Below are positions 34,859 to 44,874 of a stretch of DNA of 64,000 nucleotides, in pieces. Numbering within the stretch: the stretch's first letter is position 1; every line of letters starts with the position of its first letter. A program made the translations under genes and the position numbers. The notes beneath the pieces were generated by a model that made no database searches, was not told the DNA's origin, and saw only the letters and a list, made by a program, of their open reading frames with translations. Origin of the DNA: RGIG8748 sp045646525 (lineage in GTDB: Bacteria > Bacillota > Clostridia > UMGS1810); contig JAZRKX010000027.1 in NCBI GenBank assembly GCA_045646525.1, positions 1-64,000 of the forward strand, written 5' to 3'.

Positions 34859-34886
34859 ACACTTTTTCGGGCAGACTCATAATATA
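34859..34886 (+). promoter_or_regulatory. SigmaK-like promoter of the split gene
   Basis: AC (34859-34860), 17 bases, then CATAATATA (34878-34886) fits the B. subtilis SigmaK pattern AC-N16/17-CATAnnnTA. It is 68 bases upstream of the start codon, and no sigma-A hexamers fit as well. The consensus is short, so a chance match is possible. Confidence 0.4.
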
Positions 34887-34953
34887 TATCGAACACTTAA
34901 AAACGGCATCCTTGTATAAAAAGCAAGCATGCCTGCTATTGGGAGGAATTATA

Positions 34954-35511
34954 ATGGGTGAAAAAGTGCTTTCCGGTTGCAATTCGTCTTGCTCATGCGC
35001 GGGTAACTCAAACGCAAATTGCAACGGCGGTAATACCTGCATAGAAACCAAAAAAGTCTATGATTCTTGCAGGGACAAAGAATGTATCGAAAACTTAAGA
35101 GTATATCTGACAGAACAGGGTCAATGCCTTGTGGACAGAGCAATAAACATAAAGGCGAAAAAGGCAGAAATCATCTGGATATATTCAGATGTTGAGCCTG
35201 TTCAGTTCAACCGCGGATACTACAGTGTGGATTTAAGATTCTTCTTCCGCATTACTCTGGATGTGTTCACAGGTATGGGAAGACCCTGCACAGTAGAGGG
35301 CCTCGCCGTATTTGACAAAAAGGTTATCCTCTTCGGCTCTGAGGGCAACGCAAAAACATTCAGCTCCAAGTATAAGTTTGACGGCGCAGATGTGCAGTAT
35401 TGGCATAAAAACAATCTGCCCGAGGCACACATTGATGTGTGTGCCAACAAAGGCGGGAGATTCTTGGATATAATACACAAAACTTGGTGTTTCGACACTC
35501 AAAGCTATTGA
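34954..35511 (+). CDS. N-terminal part of a conserved gene split by the 11-kb element
   Basis: Codons up to 35433 encode about 160 native residues: a Cys/Asn-rich start (CNSSCSCAGNSN), then VYDSCRDKECIENLRVYLTE, VEPVQFNRGYYSVDLRFFF and KVILFGSEGN. The last part of the frame, VCANKGGRFLDIIHKTWCF and on, is read from the element and ends at an early stop. The missing C-terminal half lies at 46525-46894; excision would restore a 283-residue protein. I recall unsplit proteins of this type in Clostridia as uncharacterised. The Cys content and upstream promoter suggest, but do not prove, a spore-related role. AGGAG precedes the start. Confidence 0.85.
   Translation: MGEKVLSGCNSSCSCAGNSNANCNGGNTCIETKKVYDSCRDKECIENLRVYLTEQGQCLVDRAINIKAKKAEIIWIYSDVEPVQFNRGYYSVDLRFFFRITLDVFTGMGRPCTVEGLAVFDKKVILFGSEGNAKTFSSKYKFDGADVQYWHKNNLPEAHIDVCANKGGRFLDIIHKTWCFDTQSY
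35418..35451. other. attL of the 11-kb element
   Basis: Left junction. Host half-site 35418-35433, central GA at 35434-35435, and element arm TGTGTGTGCCAACAAA at 35436-35451. The element arm is the exact complement of the arm at attR. Confidence 0.88.
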
Positions 35512-35536
35512 CATTTGGGGGGTAAAATAGTACAAT
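35508..35536 (+). promoter_or_regulatory. Promoter at the left end of the element
   Basis: TTGACA, 17 bases, TACAAT. It overlaps the premature stop codon of the split gene and drives the element's first rightward genes. Confidence 0.8.
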
Positions 35537-35594
35537 ATAAAATGTATAATTGTTTATAGTGTGCCTTTGTACCTTTTTGCACGAGGGGGACGCC

Positions 35595-36386
35595 ATGAAA
35601 AGCAGAAAAATAACCAAAATTATAATATTTTCCATATTTGGATTTATTCTTGCAATCCTCATTTTTCTGGGTATTCGCTACAGGGATACGGTGAGGCTTG
35701 TGTTCAACTGGGACAACATTGTTTCCTTTGTAAATTCTCAGCGCTACAGCGGTGAGGAAATAGAGGGGAAAATGCAGGAAAACAAAAAGCAAATGGAAGA
35801 GATTGCACAAAATGACCCGAACATAAACATCAGAGGCGACTTAACCGAGGAAGAAGCCAAAGCGTTAAAGGACGGGCTTATTACTCAGAGGGAGGCAGTT
35901 GCCATAGTAAAGGGCGACACCACTCTTAAAGAAATCCTCTCTAAGAAAGAAGAAAAGAAAGAGGATGAAAAAGACGATAAAAAAGAGGACGAAAGCCCCT
36001 CGAAAGAAACGGGCGCCAAACCTCAGGCGGACCCGCCCAAGCAGGACAGAGCATCCGAAATCATAGCTGAGCTCTATGTTGTACAGGCAGATTTCATATC
36101 AAGACTCGAAGCCTTGGGCGACAGGGCCTACGAGGACTACAAGGCACAGAATTATGACCGCTCCAAAGTCATGGATATAGTAGACGGCTACACGGGCGAG
36201 GTCAACAAAATGGAGCTTGAGTGCGACACCAAGGTCAAAGAGCTTCTCACAGAGCTTGAAGCAGAGCTCACCAAAACAGGCGGCGATTTGTCCGTGATTA
36301 AGGAAATCCGCAAATATTACTACAAAGAAAAGAGTCTTAAAAAGACATATTACCTAAACAAACTAAACGATGAAGATTACAAATAA
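35595..36386 (+). CDS. Element-borne membrane-anchored coiled-coil protein
   Basis: 263 residues with one N-terminal membrane segment (about 8-28), a highly charged Lys/Glu/Asp linker (about 115-150) and a predicted helical C-terminal domain. I do not recognise a family. The start at 35595 follows GAGGGGGA. It ends 19 bases before the giant SLH gene and shares its promoter, so the two are probably co-expressed; an anchoring or export-related role for the surface proteins is a guess. Confidence 0.7.
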   Translation: MKSRKITKIIIFSIFGFILAILIFLGIRYRDTVRLVFNWDNIVSFVNSQRYSGEEIEGKMQENKKQMEEIAQNDPNINIRGDLTEEEAKALKDGLITQREAVAIVKGDTTLKEILSKKEEKKEDEKDDKKEDESPSKETGAKPQADPPKQDRASEIIAELYVVQADFISRLEALGDRAYEDYKAQNYDRSKVMDIVDGYTGEVNKMELECDTKVKELLTELEAELTKTGGDLSVIKEIRKYYYKEKSLKKTYYLNKLNDEDYK

Positions 36387-36405
36387 GGCAAGGAGGAGAT
36401 TGCAC

Positions 36406-39400
36406 ATGAAATTTTCATTCAAACTCGTTACAACGCTTATAGCAATTATTCTTACGGTATGCTGTATCACAACCGTGTTTGCTGCAGCGGATGTAAGCGC
36501 ATTTACAGACTTCCCCGCGGGAAGCTGGTCCGATGCCGCTTTAAGAGCAGGCGTAAATAACGGACTTATTCAGGGAAAGGACGATGGCAGGATAGCGCCC
36601 AAGGACTATATCACAAGGGCGGAAACAGCCACAATCATAAACCGTGCATTCGGTGCCACCGTTAAGGCGGACATATCGCAGTATACCGATGTCAGCCCGT
36701 CGAAGTGGTATTATGCCGAAATGCAAAAGGCGGTTAATATGCAGACAGTTCAGGGCGTAAGCTCAAACAGAATTAACCCCGAAGGATACATAACAAGAGA
36801 GCAGGTATTTGCCATACTTGCAAGAGCTCTTGTAATTTCTGATACAGACGAAACAAAGCTTATGACCTTTGCGGACGGCAGCTCAGTTTCGTCATGGGCG
36901 CGTGGCTATACAGCAGCGCTTGTAAACCGCGGCTATGTAAACGGTAATACCGAAAACAGATTAAAGCCTAAGGATTATATCACAAGAGAAGAATTTGCTC
37001 AGATAATGCACAATACATTTAAGCAGTATATAAACGGGTATAATTCTGTTCTTTCCGATGCAACACTTGGCACAACGATAGTTAGAACTCCCAATCTTAC
37101 TTTAAAGAATCTCGTTATAAACGGCGACCTCATCATAGCAGACGGTGTAGGAAACGGCAATCTCAATCTTGAAAATGTTAAGGTTTCGGGCAGAATCCTG
37201 TTCCGAGGCGGTGAAGGCAAGGTTAAGCTCACCAAAACCACAGTAGGACAGTTTGTGCTTATTCACGATGTCAACGGCGTTGTTAATTTCTTGAACTACA
37301 AAGACGAAGCAGTGTTCAAAAACCACATTCAGGACACCAAAGCCACATTCTTAAAGAGGACCACTGGCGGCGGCGGTTCCACCAAGCCCGAAAAATATGA
37401 CGTTATCTATAATGCCAATGGCGGTACAGTAAATGGAAAAGCAACACATACTGTAAATGACGTACTTAGCGTAAATGAAGGATATACCTTGGACACTACT
37501 CTTACAATGGAAAGAGCAGGTTACACATTCCTCGGTTGGTATATAGATACTGTAAGCCAGACTATAATAACCTCAGTTCCTGCCGGCACTGCCGATGTAA
37601 CAGTGTATGCAAAGTGGGAGAGGGCGGGAGCTTCTGTGCTCGGATTTACACTTGTAGAGAACAACCAAGAGGGAAAAAAAGTTACTGTTAAAGCTACTCT
37701 TTCTACTCTTCCCGAGAACATAGATGACCTTGCAGCCATATCTTTGTACTATACACAGACACCCCAGTACATGACATTAAAAGAGGTAAAACCCGTATTT
37801 GAAGGTACAGGTTTCAGTTATACCGATGGTGCAATTATATGGATAAATGAAAAAGACCCTATCACTCTTGAAGAACTACTTGACAAAAACGGCGAACTCT
37901 TCGAGATTGTATACACCTACACACTCTCTCCAAACGGCGATGTGGTGCTTTCATACACCGATAAAACAGAGCTTATATCCTCTTCCTTTGAGGAAGGAAC
38001 TGGCTACACCATGTCGGATCTTACAATTCCATTTGATAAATCCACTTATACCGTAACCTTCTATGACGGTACTACCAAAAGCAAGGGCAGTATCGAGGTA
38101 AAAGCAGAAAGCTATGTAGATAAGGACGAGGTAGAAGAGATACTCGGCGACCCTGCAGATTACAAGACACAAAAGGGATTTACCCACAGCGATGTTACCC
38201 TCAGCGATGGTACTCACATAGACGGTAAAGTACACGAGATTTATCCTGAGCTCTGGTATAATGACGGAACAAAGTGGAAGATATTTGAGCCCGAAAAGGT
38301 AAAGATTGTGAAGGATACAGATGTTTACCTGCTCACAAGATATGTGGCAGCATATTATGACACAGACCTTGAGTTCAGAGGCATCAAGCTTCCTCAGAAG
38401 GAAATTGTAATTCCTTACGATTCCAATACAGACCTTTGGGAATCCGCAATGGATACCCTTGTCGCAACAAGAGATGTTGTTGCAAGCACTCTCTATGATA
38501 TAGAGTTTGCACTTGATGTTGACCTCTTCTCAGCTATGCTCGAAAAGGCAGCAAAGACTGGCTTTGTAGATGCAGACGGCAACATATTGAATCCCGAAGT
38601 TCCCGTTCCGCTCCATAAGCTTCTTACAGAAGAGCTTATAATGAAGCAAATCGATAATTACATCGATTCCAACATAAACAACGAAGAATTCATTGCAGAA
38701 ATCTTAAGAAACGATACCGTTGTGGATATGCTTCTTGAAAACAAAGAATTAAGAAACAAGGTTCTCGGTAACAAGGATCAACGTGACAAATTTCTTGATG
38801 AATCTGCAATTAACAGACTGATTGTTAAGGAAGCGGTTCTAAACTGGATTTTCAATGACTCTGACTTTAAGCAAGAATTTCTAAATAGTAAAGAAGCATT
38901 CATATATATTGCAGAAGACTTGAAGCATGTTCTTGAAAATGCAGAAATCAAGAAGATAATTCTTGATGAATGTATTAAGTTTGTAGAGGAAGAGTACTTT
39001 AACGTAGATGATGGAGATGAACACAGCGAACTTTATAACTACATTGACACAAAGTTAAACTCAAGAGACTTTATCGATGAAATAGAGGAAGAACCGCAGC
39101 TTAGAATCTTACTCAAGGACGAAATCAAAAATCTTCTTCTTGACGACGATACTGATTCGGGAGCCGATAAGCAGGCAAAAGCAACCCTCAAAGAGAAAAT
39201 CTTCACGGAAATAAGAAACAGTTCAACCTTCAGAACAACTGTGCTTAATGCAGTTGCAGGTAATGATGATATCCTCTTTGCCATAGGAGATGTAATAAGA
39301 AAAGACTTGCTTGCGGGCAATACAACCTACGAAGAGATTGTAGTGAATGCAATCAGGACGGAATTCCAAAAAGAAGGCTCTGCTCTCAAAGCCTCCATTA

Positions 39401-42084
39401 TGAGCATGATACAGACGCAAATATCTGCAGAGAATTCCGACCTCAAGACAGAAATTCTCAATGCAGCTCAGGATCCCGACTCGGATATTTACTCTGCTAT
39501 CAAGGAGTTTGCAAGAACTGATGCAACACTTAAGGCGAGCATCAAAGGCGCAGTTAAAGATGACATAAAGGATGATGCGAAAAGCTGGATAGAGGGCAAT
39601 GTTTCCGAAGTTAAGGATAATGTAATAGCTGCTGTTAAGGGCAATGCTGCTCTTCTTAGTAAGGTGCTTTTGGCAAGCGGTTATATAACCGATGAGACTG
39701 AAGCATTAAACCACGCAAATGATTATGTAACGGGCAATAGCTTATATGCAACCGATATCGACGCAAAGATTGAGGAACATTTTGCGGATGAAGAATGCAC
39801 TACATTAAAGGGCTTTATCACAGAAAACTATGACACAGTTTATGAAGAAGCTTATGAATTGATTTTTGATGATTTATATGTTAATTTGTTCGATGATACA
39901 TATGAAGAGTATCTTGGCGGAAATGACGCTGATGCCAAGCTCGAGGATGCTTTCGATAAGTATGTATCCGGAGGAAATCTCGAAAAAGCGACGGATATGT
40001 TTATAGAGGATGCCGGTCGACTTATAAGTGCAGTTAAGCTGTATATCAAAGATAGTGATGATAAGCTTAAGGAAGTACTTGCTATATATAATAGTGCAGA
40101 CAATATTTCAAGTCTGGAAGGTGCATTTGAAACGTATATCAATGCAAATGATGAAAATCTCGATGATGCATTTAATGTATTTGTACAGAGTTCAGCCTTT
40201 GACGGCTTCTACGCAGATTATATTTCAGATGACACCCGCTTCAATACATTGTTCGAAAGCTATTATACAACGCATGTACACGATGTAGCAAAGGATGCAT
40301 ATTTCAGCGAAAACAAAGACATTCAAAGCTTCGTGCGTAATAAAGTGTACGAATATACAGAGATACTTGTTATGGAGTATGCAGATAAGAAGCTTGAGGA
40401 AAATGATCACGGCGAACTCAAGGCAACAATAGATAAGCTCATTAATGATAAATTTGCCAAGGTTGTAAGAGAGAGATACTTTAGCGGCAAAGAAGAAGAT
40501 AAGCAGTTCAAGGACACTATCGATAGTCTTATAAGGACAGAGGGTGAGCAGCTTATAAAAGAATATGTTAAGCCCGACAACACACTCTCCAATGATATAA
40601 AAACATTTATAAAGACTAAGATTGATACCAACATAGATACTATTGCAAATCAGTATGTGTTAGGTACTCTCTCTAAGAACATCAGAGAGCTCATAGACGC
40701 AGAAATAGACGCTCATATGAATAAGCTCATAGATGACTACATAAATGATGTAGAGGGCGCAAGAGATACCCTCGGCGAGCTTGTTCCCACCTATGCACAG
40801 GATGCGGTGGATACTCTTAAAGCTACCGATGCATTCAAAAACACTATTTCCGACTTTACATCAGGAAACGGTGTAAGAGTAAACGAAGACAACATAATGT
40901 TCATATCCATACTCTCCACTCTTATGGGAGAATACGATTATGACAAGATTATGGCAGACTTCGCACCTGCAAAGGTTAAGACCATTGCAGATAAGATAGG
41001 TAGTGAGCTTGCATCCAAGTATGTAAAGGGTCTTCTCGACACCTTCGTCGGCGGTATTAAGCAGGCAGAAGAAAGCCTGCAGGAAGATATCAATAGCGGT
41101 ATCGAGGGCACAGAGTATAAGTTTACCACTACCCCGAGAGTAAGAATTTACTTCATGGATGACTTTGTGGTATCTATGTACAACAAGGCAATGCCCAAGG
41201 CTATAGATAAGCTCAACAGCAAAGAGCTTATATCTGCAAACCCCTACGCTCAGAAGCTTATAAACAAAAACTGGATTACAGAGCTTCTTGATTACGACAG
41301 TACCAATGTGAGCGAGGAACTCAGCGGTTACAGCATAAAGAAGGGCAGATACGATGAAGATTATGATGTGACCGACAGCCCGATTATGACATATATCGAC
41401 ATTGCTCTGGAAAACACTATTCTTCTCTATGATGCTGTAATGTGGTATGGCGACAAATACGAGGCTTCTATAGAAGATAAGCTTGATGCGGTATCCGCAC
41501 TCATGGGCACATATGCAAACAAGGCAAACGAAGTTGTAATGCACTACATTAAGACAGGCGAGCTTCCCAAGGGCTATACACCTTATGAAATCACAGACAA
41601 GATTTTAGATAAGGTTCTCGGCGTAAACGATAAGATTGACGATGCTTATGACAAGGGTGAAGATAAGTACTACGAAAACGAGGACAAAATCCTTGAGCTT
41701 GTAGACAAGATGAAGAATTTCTACACCGAAAAGCTCGACAAGGATTACACAGAGGTTATAGACCTTGCAAGCCTCAGCGTGTATGCAGACGGCAAAGCAT
41801 ATCCCGTATACAAGATTCTTCTCGGTATAAGCGATGAAAACGATGCCTTTAATATTGATACCCTCGCAGATGCTATAGATGACTCCGACAATTATCATGG
41901 CATAAACGCACTTGAAAAGGGAATGAATAAGCTTAAATCCAAGCTTGCGCAGTTTGAAGAGAAGGATGTTGCATCCACTCACAGCATCATCAGAAATGCA
42001 TACAAGTTTACATTAAGCTCCAGAGAAATAAAGGGACGCGAGACGGGTACACACACCGTTAAGCTTCGCAGATATTTTAAATAA
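36406..42084 (+). CDS. Giant SLH-domain surface protein (1,892 residues)
   Basis: A secreted cell-surface protein. It has a signal peptide (residues 1 to about 27, ending VFAA) and three SLH domains (about 30-205; each ends in a motif such as YITRAETATIINRAF, YITREQVFAIL or YITREEFAQIM) that bind cell-wall polymer. Next come a short beta-rich stretch, an InlB-type B-repeat (about 330-400, with GYTFLGWY and VYAKWE), a second beta domain near 547, and then more than 1,000 residues of acidic, almost purely helical sequence built from degenerate roughly 30-residue units with an F/I-x3-I/L pattern. AGGAGG precedes the start. An adhesin, S-layer or spore-surface role is possible. Confidence 0.85.
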   Translation: MKFSFKLVTTLIAIILTVCCITTVFAAADVSAFTDFPAGSWSDAALRAGVNNGLIQGKDDGRIAPKDYITRAETATIINRAFGATVKADISQYTDVSPSKWYYAEMQKAVNMQTVQGVSSNRINPEGYITREQVFAILARALVISDTDETKLMTFADGSSVSSWARGYTAALVNRGYVNGNTENRLKPKDYITREEFAQIMHNTFKQYINGYNSVLSDATLGTTIVRTPNLTLKNLVINGDLIIADGVGNGNLNLENVKVSGRILFRGGEGKVKLTKTTVGQFVLIHDVNGVVNFLNYKDEAVFKNHIQDTKATFLKRTTGGGGSTKPEKYDVIYNANGGTVNGKATHTVNDVLSVNEGYTLDTTLTMERAGYTFLGWYIDTVSQTIITSVPAGTADVTVYAKWERAGASVLGFTLVENNQEGKKVTVKATLSTLPENIDDLAAISLYYTQTPQYMTLKEVKPVFEGTGFSYTDGAIIWINEKDPITLEELLDKNGELFEIVYTYTLSPNGDVVLSYTDKTELISSSFEEGTGYTMSDLTIPFDKSTYTVTFYDGTTKSKGSIEVKAESYVDKDEVEEILGDPADYKTQKGFTHSDVTLSDGTHIDGKVHEIYPELWYNDGTKWKIFEPEKVKIVKDTDVYLLTRYVAAYYDTDLEFRGIKLPQKEIVIPYDSNTDLWESAMDTLVATRDVVASTLYDIEFALDVDLFSAMLEKAAKTGFVDADGNILNPEVPVPLHKLLTEELIMKQIDNYIDSNINNEEFIAEILRNDTVVDMLLENKELRNKVLGNKDQRDKFLDESAINRLIVKEAVLNWIFNDSDFKQEFLNSKEAFIYIAEDLKHVLENAEIKKIILDECIKFVEEEYFNVDDGDEHSELYNYIDTKLNSRDFIDEIEEEPQLRILLKDEIKNLLLDDDTDSGADKQAKATLKEKIFTEIRNSSTFRTTVLNAVAGNDDILFAIGDVIRKDLLAGNTTYEEIVVNAIRTEFQKEGSALKASIMSMIQTQISAENSDLKTEILNAAQDPDSDIYSAIKEFARTDATLKASIKGAVKDDIKDDAKSWIEGNVSEVKDNVIAAVKGNAALLSKVLLASGYITDETEALNHANDYVTGNSLYATDIDAKIEEHFADEECTTLKGFITENYDTVYEEAYELIFDDLYVNLFDDTYEEYLGGNDADAKLEDAFDKYVSGGNLEKATDMFIEDAGRLISAVKLYIKDSDDKLKEVLAIYNSADNISSLEGAFETYINANDENLDDAFNVFVQSSAFDGFYADYISDDTRFNTLFESYYTTHVHDVAKDAYFSENKDIQSFVRNKVYEYTEILVMEYADKKLEENDHGELKATIDKLINDKFAKVVRERYFSGKEEDKQFKDTIDSLIRTEGEQLIKEYVKPDNTLSNDIKTFIKTKIDTNIDTIANQYVLGTLSKNIRELIDAEIDAHMNKLIDDYINDVEGARDTLGELVPTYAQDAVDTLKATDAFKNTISDFTSGNGVRVNEDNIMFISILSTLMGEYDYDKIMADFAPAKVKTIADKIGSELASKYVKGLLDTFVGGIKQAEESLQEDINSGIEGTEYKFTTTPRVRIYFMDDFVVSMYNKAMPKAIDKLNSKELISANPYAQKLINKNWITELLDYDSTNVSEELSGYSIKKGRYDEDYDVTDSPIMTYIDIALENTILLYDAVMWYGDKYEASIEDKLDAVSALMGTYANKANEVVMHYIKTGELPKGYTPYEITDKILDKVLGVNDKIDDAYDKGEDKYYENEDKILELVDKMKNFYTEKLDKDYTEVIDLASLSVYADGKAYPVYKILLGISDENDAFNIDTLADAIDDSDNYHGINALEKGMNKLKSKLAQFEEKDVASTHSIIRNAYKFTLSSREIKGRETGTHTVKLRRYFK

Positions 42085-42129
42085 TTTGCAACCTTTTGCA
42101 CCCGGGAAAAGTATTATAAGTGAACGACA

Positions 42130-42164
42130 AAATATCTCTGCACCGTTTTGGTGCAGAGATATTT
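42130..42164 (+). other. Perfect 15-bp hairpin before the second SLH gene
   Basis: AAATATCTCTGCACC and its exact complement with a 5-base loop (GTTTT). No T-run follows, and the next gene's ribosome binding site starts 3 bases later, so it may stabilise mRNA or modulate translation rather than terminate. Confidence 0.6.
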
Positions 42165-42180
42165 CGAAAGGAAGATGAAA

Positions 42181-43875
42181 ATGAAAAAAGCTTTATCGCT
42201 CATTGCGATAATAATGGTATTTGTGTTTTCGGTAAATATCTGCTTTGCAGATACTGCTGTAACAACACCCCCTGCACAGACAACACCTGAGGCAAAGCAT
42301 CCCATGGAAGACCTCGATATGAATTCCGACCTCGGCAAGAGCGTGCTTAAGCTCTATGAAGCTGGTGTAATAAACGGCTACAAGGAAGCCGATGGTACAT
42401 ATGCCTACCGCGCAGATAAAAGCATAACCCGCGGTGAGTTCTGCAAAATGATAAACACCACCTTTGGTTACACTCTTATGGCAGACAATAAGTTTAAGGA
42501 TGTAGACTCCAACAAACACTGGTATTATCATCATGTTCTTATTGCTATTCACTATGGCTACATACAGGGTCACGGAGACGGCACCTTTGGCGGCAACGGA
42601 AACATAACAAGAGAGCAGGTTTGCGTGATTCTCGACAGAATATTAAACAAGAAAGCCGAGACAAAACCGCAAATCACAGACAATGTTTCCTCCTGGGCGA
42701 AGGATGCTGTAGAAAATATAGCAGGACTTGGATATATGCCCCTCGAGGAGGGCGGCAAGTTCCGTGCAAAAGAATATATGACAAGAGGCGAGCTTGCGCT
42801 CACTCTTGATGATTTTGTAACCATAAAGACCCCCGAGGGTACTACAGACAAGGACAAAACACAAGAAAATAAGGAAGAGCAAAAACCCTCTAATCCATCA
42901 ACCGGCTCTTCGGGCGGTGAGAAGGATTCCAACGAGGGCGCAGATATAGGAAGCTCCGGCGGCGGTAGCTCGGGCGGAGGCAATTCGGGAGGCTCGACTG
43001 AAAAAAGCTACACCATTACATACAACAAGGACGGCGGCAGCCTTAGCGGAGGCAAAACAACCTACAAGGCGTCGGATGCCGATTATACCTTACCCAAGCC
43101 GACCAAAAACGGATATAAATTCATGGGTTGGTTTGAGGACAAGGATGCCGATGTTACAAGTGCAGAGCCTGTAACCATACTCGCATCGGGTTCTACAGGC
43201 AATAAGACCTATTATGCAAAATGGGGCAAGACCTATACAATAAAGTATGTTCTTCATCCCTCTGAATACGAAAAAGAAGAGGACCCCACAATTCTCGGTA
43301 AGCTTGACGAAACAGCGAAGAAGTCATATTGTCAGTATGACGAATATGTTCTCCCCACTCCCACAAGAGGCGATGGCGAAGATTTCTTAGGCTGGTATGA
43401 GGCGCAGACCTTTAAGAATGTAAAGGATACCATTATTGTGTCGGATGAATACAAGGTCACCGCTATACCCGCAGGCAGCGAGGGCAACAAAACCTACCAC
43501 GCAGTATGGCAAGATATGGTTAAGAGCTCAGACGATACATACTATTATGTAAATGATGCAATGTCTGCTATATCGGACATAAAGGACCTTATGCCCCTTG
43601 CAGTAGAGAGCGGAATTCTGGACTTCTTTGAAACCGCTCTTCCGCAGGTTTCCTCTTGGGAGGCACAGGGCGTGCTTGTAACCAAGAAGCTTGTCCGCAA
43701 GGTATATGAGTCCGAAGCGGATATAATAAGAGGAGCTTATCTTGAGCTTCAGGTGGCAGGCAGAGACCAGGAATTAAGAGATGAACTTCTGCAGCTTCGG
43801 GGAATAGAAAACCTTGTAACGATATTTGGCATAAACATCGCTTTTGGTACGGGCGATGTTGAGGTGCTTGAATAA
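42181..43875 (+). CDS. SLH-domain surface protein (564 residues)
   Basis: Secreted surface protein with a signal peptide (about residues 1-20, ending CFADTA) and three SLH domains (about 35-215, motifs ITRGEFCKMI, ITREQVCVIL and MTRGELALTL). A Lys/Gln and then Gly/Ser-rich linker (about 220-275) leads to two InlB-type B-repeats (about 278-345 with GYKFMGWF, and 352-445). The C-terminal 120 residues are predicted helical. ATG at 42181 is chosen because AAAGGAAG at 42167 is well spaced for it. It is a smaller relative of the giant SLH protein just upstream. Confidence 0.85.
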   Translation: MKKALSLIAIIMVFVFSVNICFADTAVTTPPAQTTPEAKHPMEDLDMNSDLGKSVLKLYEAGVINGYKEADGTYAYRADKSITRGEFCKMINTTFGYTLMADNKFKDVDSNKHWYYHHVLIAIHYGYIQGHGDGTFGGNGNITREQVCVILDRILNKKAETKPQITDNVSSWAKDAVENIAGLGYMPLEEGGKFRAKEYMTRGELALTLDDFVTIKTPEGTTDKDKTQENKEEQKPSNPSTGSSGGEKDSNEGADIGSSGGGSSGGGNSGGSTEKSYTITYNKDGGSLSGGKTTYKASDADYTLPKPTKNGYKFMGWFEDKDADVTSAEPVTILASGSTGNKTYYAKWGKTYTIKYVLHPSEYEKEEDPTILGKLDETAKKSYCQYDEYVLPTPTRGDGEDFLGWYEAQTFKNVKDTIIVSDEYKVTAIPAGSEGNKTYHAVWQDMVKSSDDTYYYVNDAMSAISDIKDLMPLAVESGILDFFETALPQVSSWEAQGVLVTKKLVRKVYESEADIIRGAYLELQVAGRDQELRDELLQLRGIENLVTIFGINIAFGTGDVEVLE

Positions 43876-43880
43876 AAAAC

Positions 43881-43916
43881 AAGGGTCTGACTCAAAATTC
43901 AGAGTCAGGCCCTTTT
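43881..43916. terminator. Terminator between convergent genes
   Basis: AAGGGTCTGACTC pairs with GAGTCAGGCCCTT (one G-U) and runs into T residues on the plus strand; it can serve both directions. Confidence 0.85.
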
Positions 43917-43929
43917 CTGTATAAACAGT

Positions 43930-44742
43930 TTATTTGATAAATGCTTTAATGTCAATATCAAAAAAATGACCCAGGCTGGTGATTACATCTTTTTGACCGG
44001 GGGTAAGCGAATTGCTATAAACTCTCTGGAGCTCTCCGCTAAGTTCCGGAGAGTTTCTTACATCATCAATAAGAGATTCGAGAGATGTAAATTCTTTGTC
44101 TAAGAGTCTCTTGGTGGCTTCACTTGTAAGTAGCATGGTTGTTCTGTTGTTATACGCAACACGAGCGCAGTTTTCCATTGCGTTCAGAAGTGATATTACC
44201 TTGGCAAATCTTGTTTCCGAATCATTGTATTCGGGGTGTTCTTCCACACTATTGCGCATTTTTTCGACTATATTGGGTTTGTTGTTTTCTCCCAGAAGGT
44301 GAACCAATATGTATCTTACAGTATAATCGTTTGCCTCTGTTATAACATCCTCGGTAAGCACATCGTCGGCAAGGGTTAAGGGCTTTAAACTGTTTTTATC
44401 CCATGTATAGAGTCTTATGCGGTCAGGAGTAAGAGGAAGACCGTCTCCATCCTTGTAGGTAGCCTGAAACTGTAATCCTGTAAAGCTTGTTTTAGAGGAA
44501 ACATCCAGCGGTATAGTCTTTGTAAGAACTCCGTCTGTATAGAAGCCCGCAAGAAGTATTCCGCCCTCATATGTATTTGGAACTGTGACCGAAAAGGTAA
44601 TAGGCTCCGAAGAGTTTCGGTCATGTCTTATTGCGTCAATAGTAAAGCTTGCGCCCCCGTCCTGAAGTGCCGACGCCTCGGCACAAAAAGCAGTCGATAG
44701 AAAGAGCGTTCCCGCAAGAAGTGCACATAGCACCTTTTTCAT
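43930..44742 (-). CDS. Element-borne secreted protein of unknown function
   Basis: 270 residues with a clear signal peptide (MKKVLCALLAGTLFLSTAFC) whose cleavage region contains AEA. The N-terminal half looks beta-rich (VTVPNTYEGGILLAGFYTDG), like an extracellular immunoglobulin-type fold. The C-terminal half is helical. The ATG at 44742 has AAGGAAT upstream. No family was recognised. It is the only leftward gene in the element, facing the SLH genes; small size and lack of SLH or LPXTG motifs suggest a freely secreted protein or an SLH-protein partner. Confidence 0.7.
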   Translation of the reverse strand: MKKVLCALLAGTLFLSTAFCAEASALQDGGASFTIDAIRHDRNSSEPITFSVTVPNTYEGGILLAGFYTDGVLTKTIPLDVSSKTSFTGLQFQATYKDGDGLPLTPDRIRLYTWDKNSLKPLTLADDVLTEDVITEANDYTVRYILVHLLGENNKPNIVEKMRNSVEEHPEYNDSETRFAKVISLLNAMENCARVAYNNRTTMLLTSEATKRLLDKEFTSLESLIDDVRNSPELSGELQRVYSNSLTPGQKDVITSLGHFFDIDIKAFIK

Positions 44743-44874
44743 AAATATCATTCCTTATAAAAATATATATACATTATGCCATAGCATTTTTGCTGTGTCA
44801 ACATGGTTTAACAATCTGTAAAAAACTTGTCTTATTTCATAAATTCTTCATATAAATTATATGAGGTGATTTAT

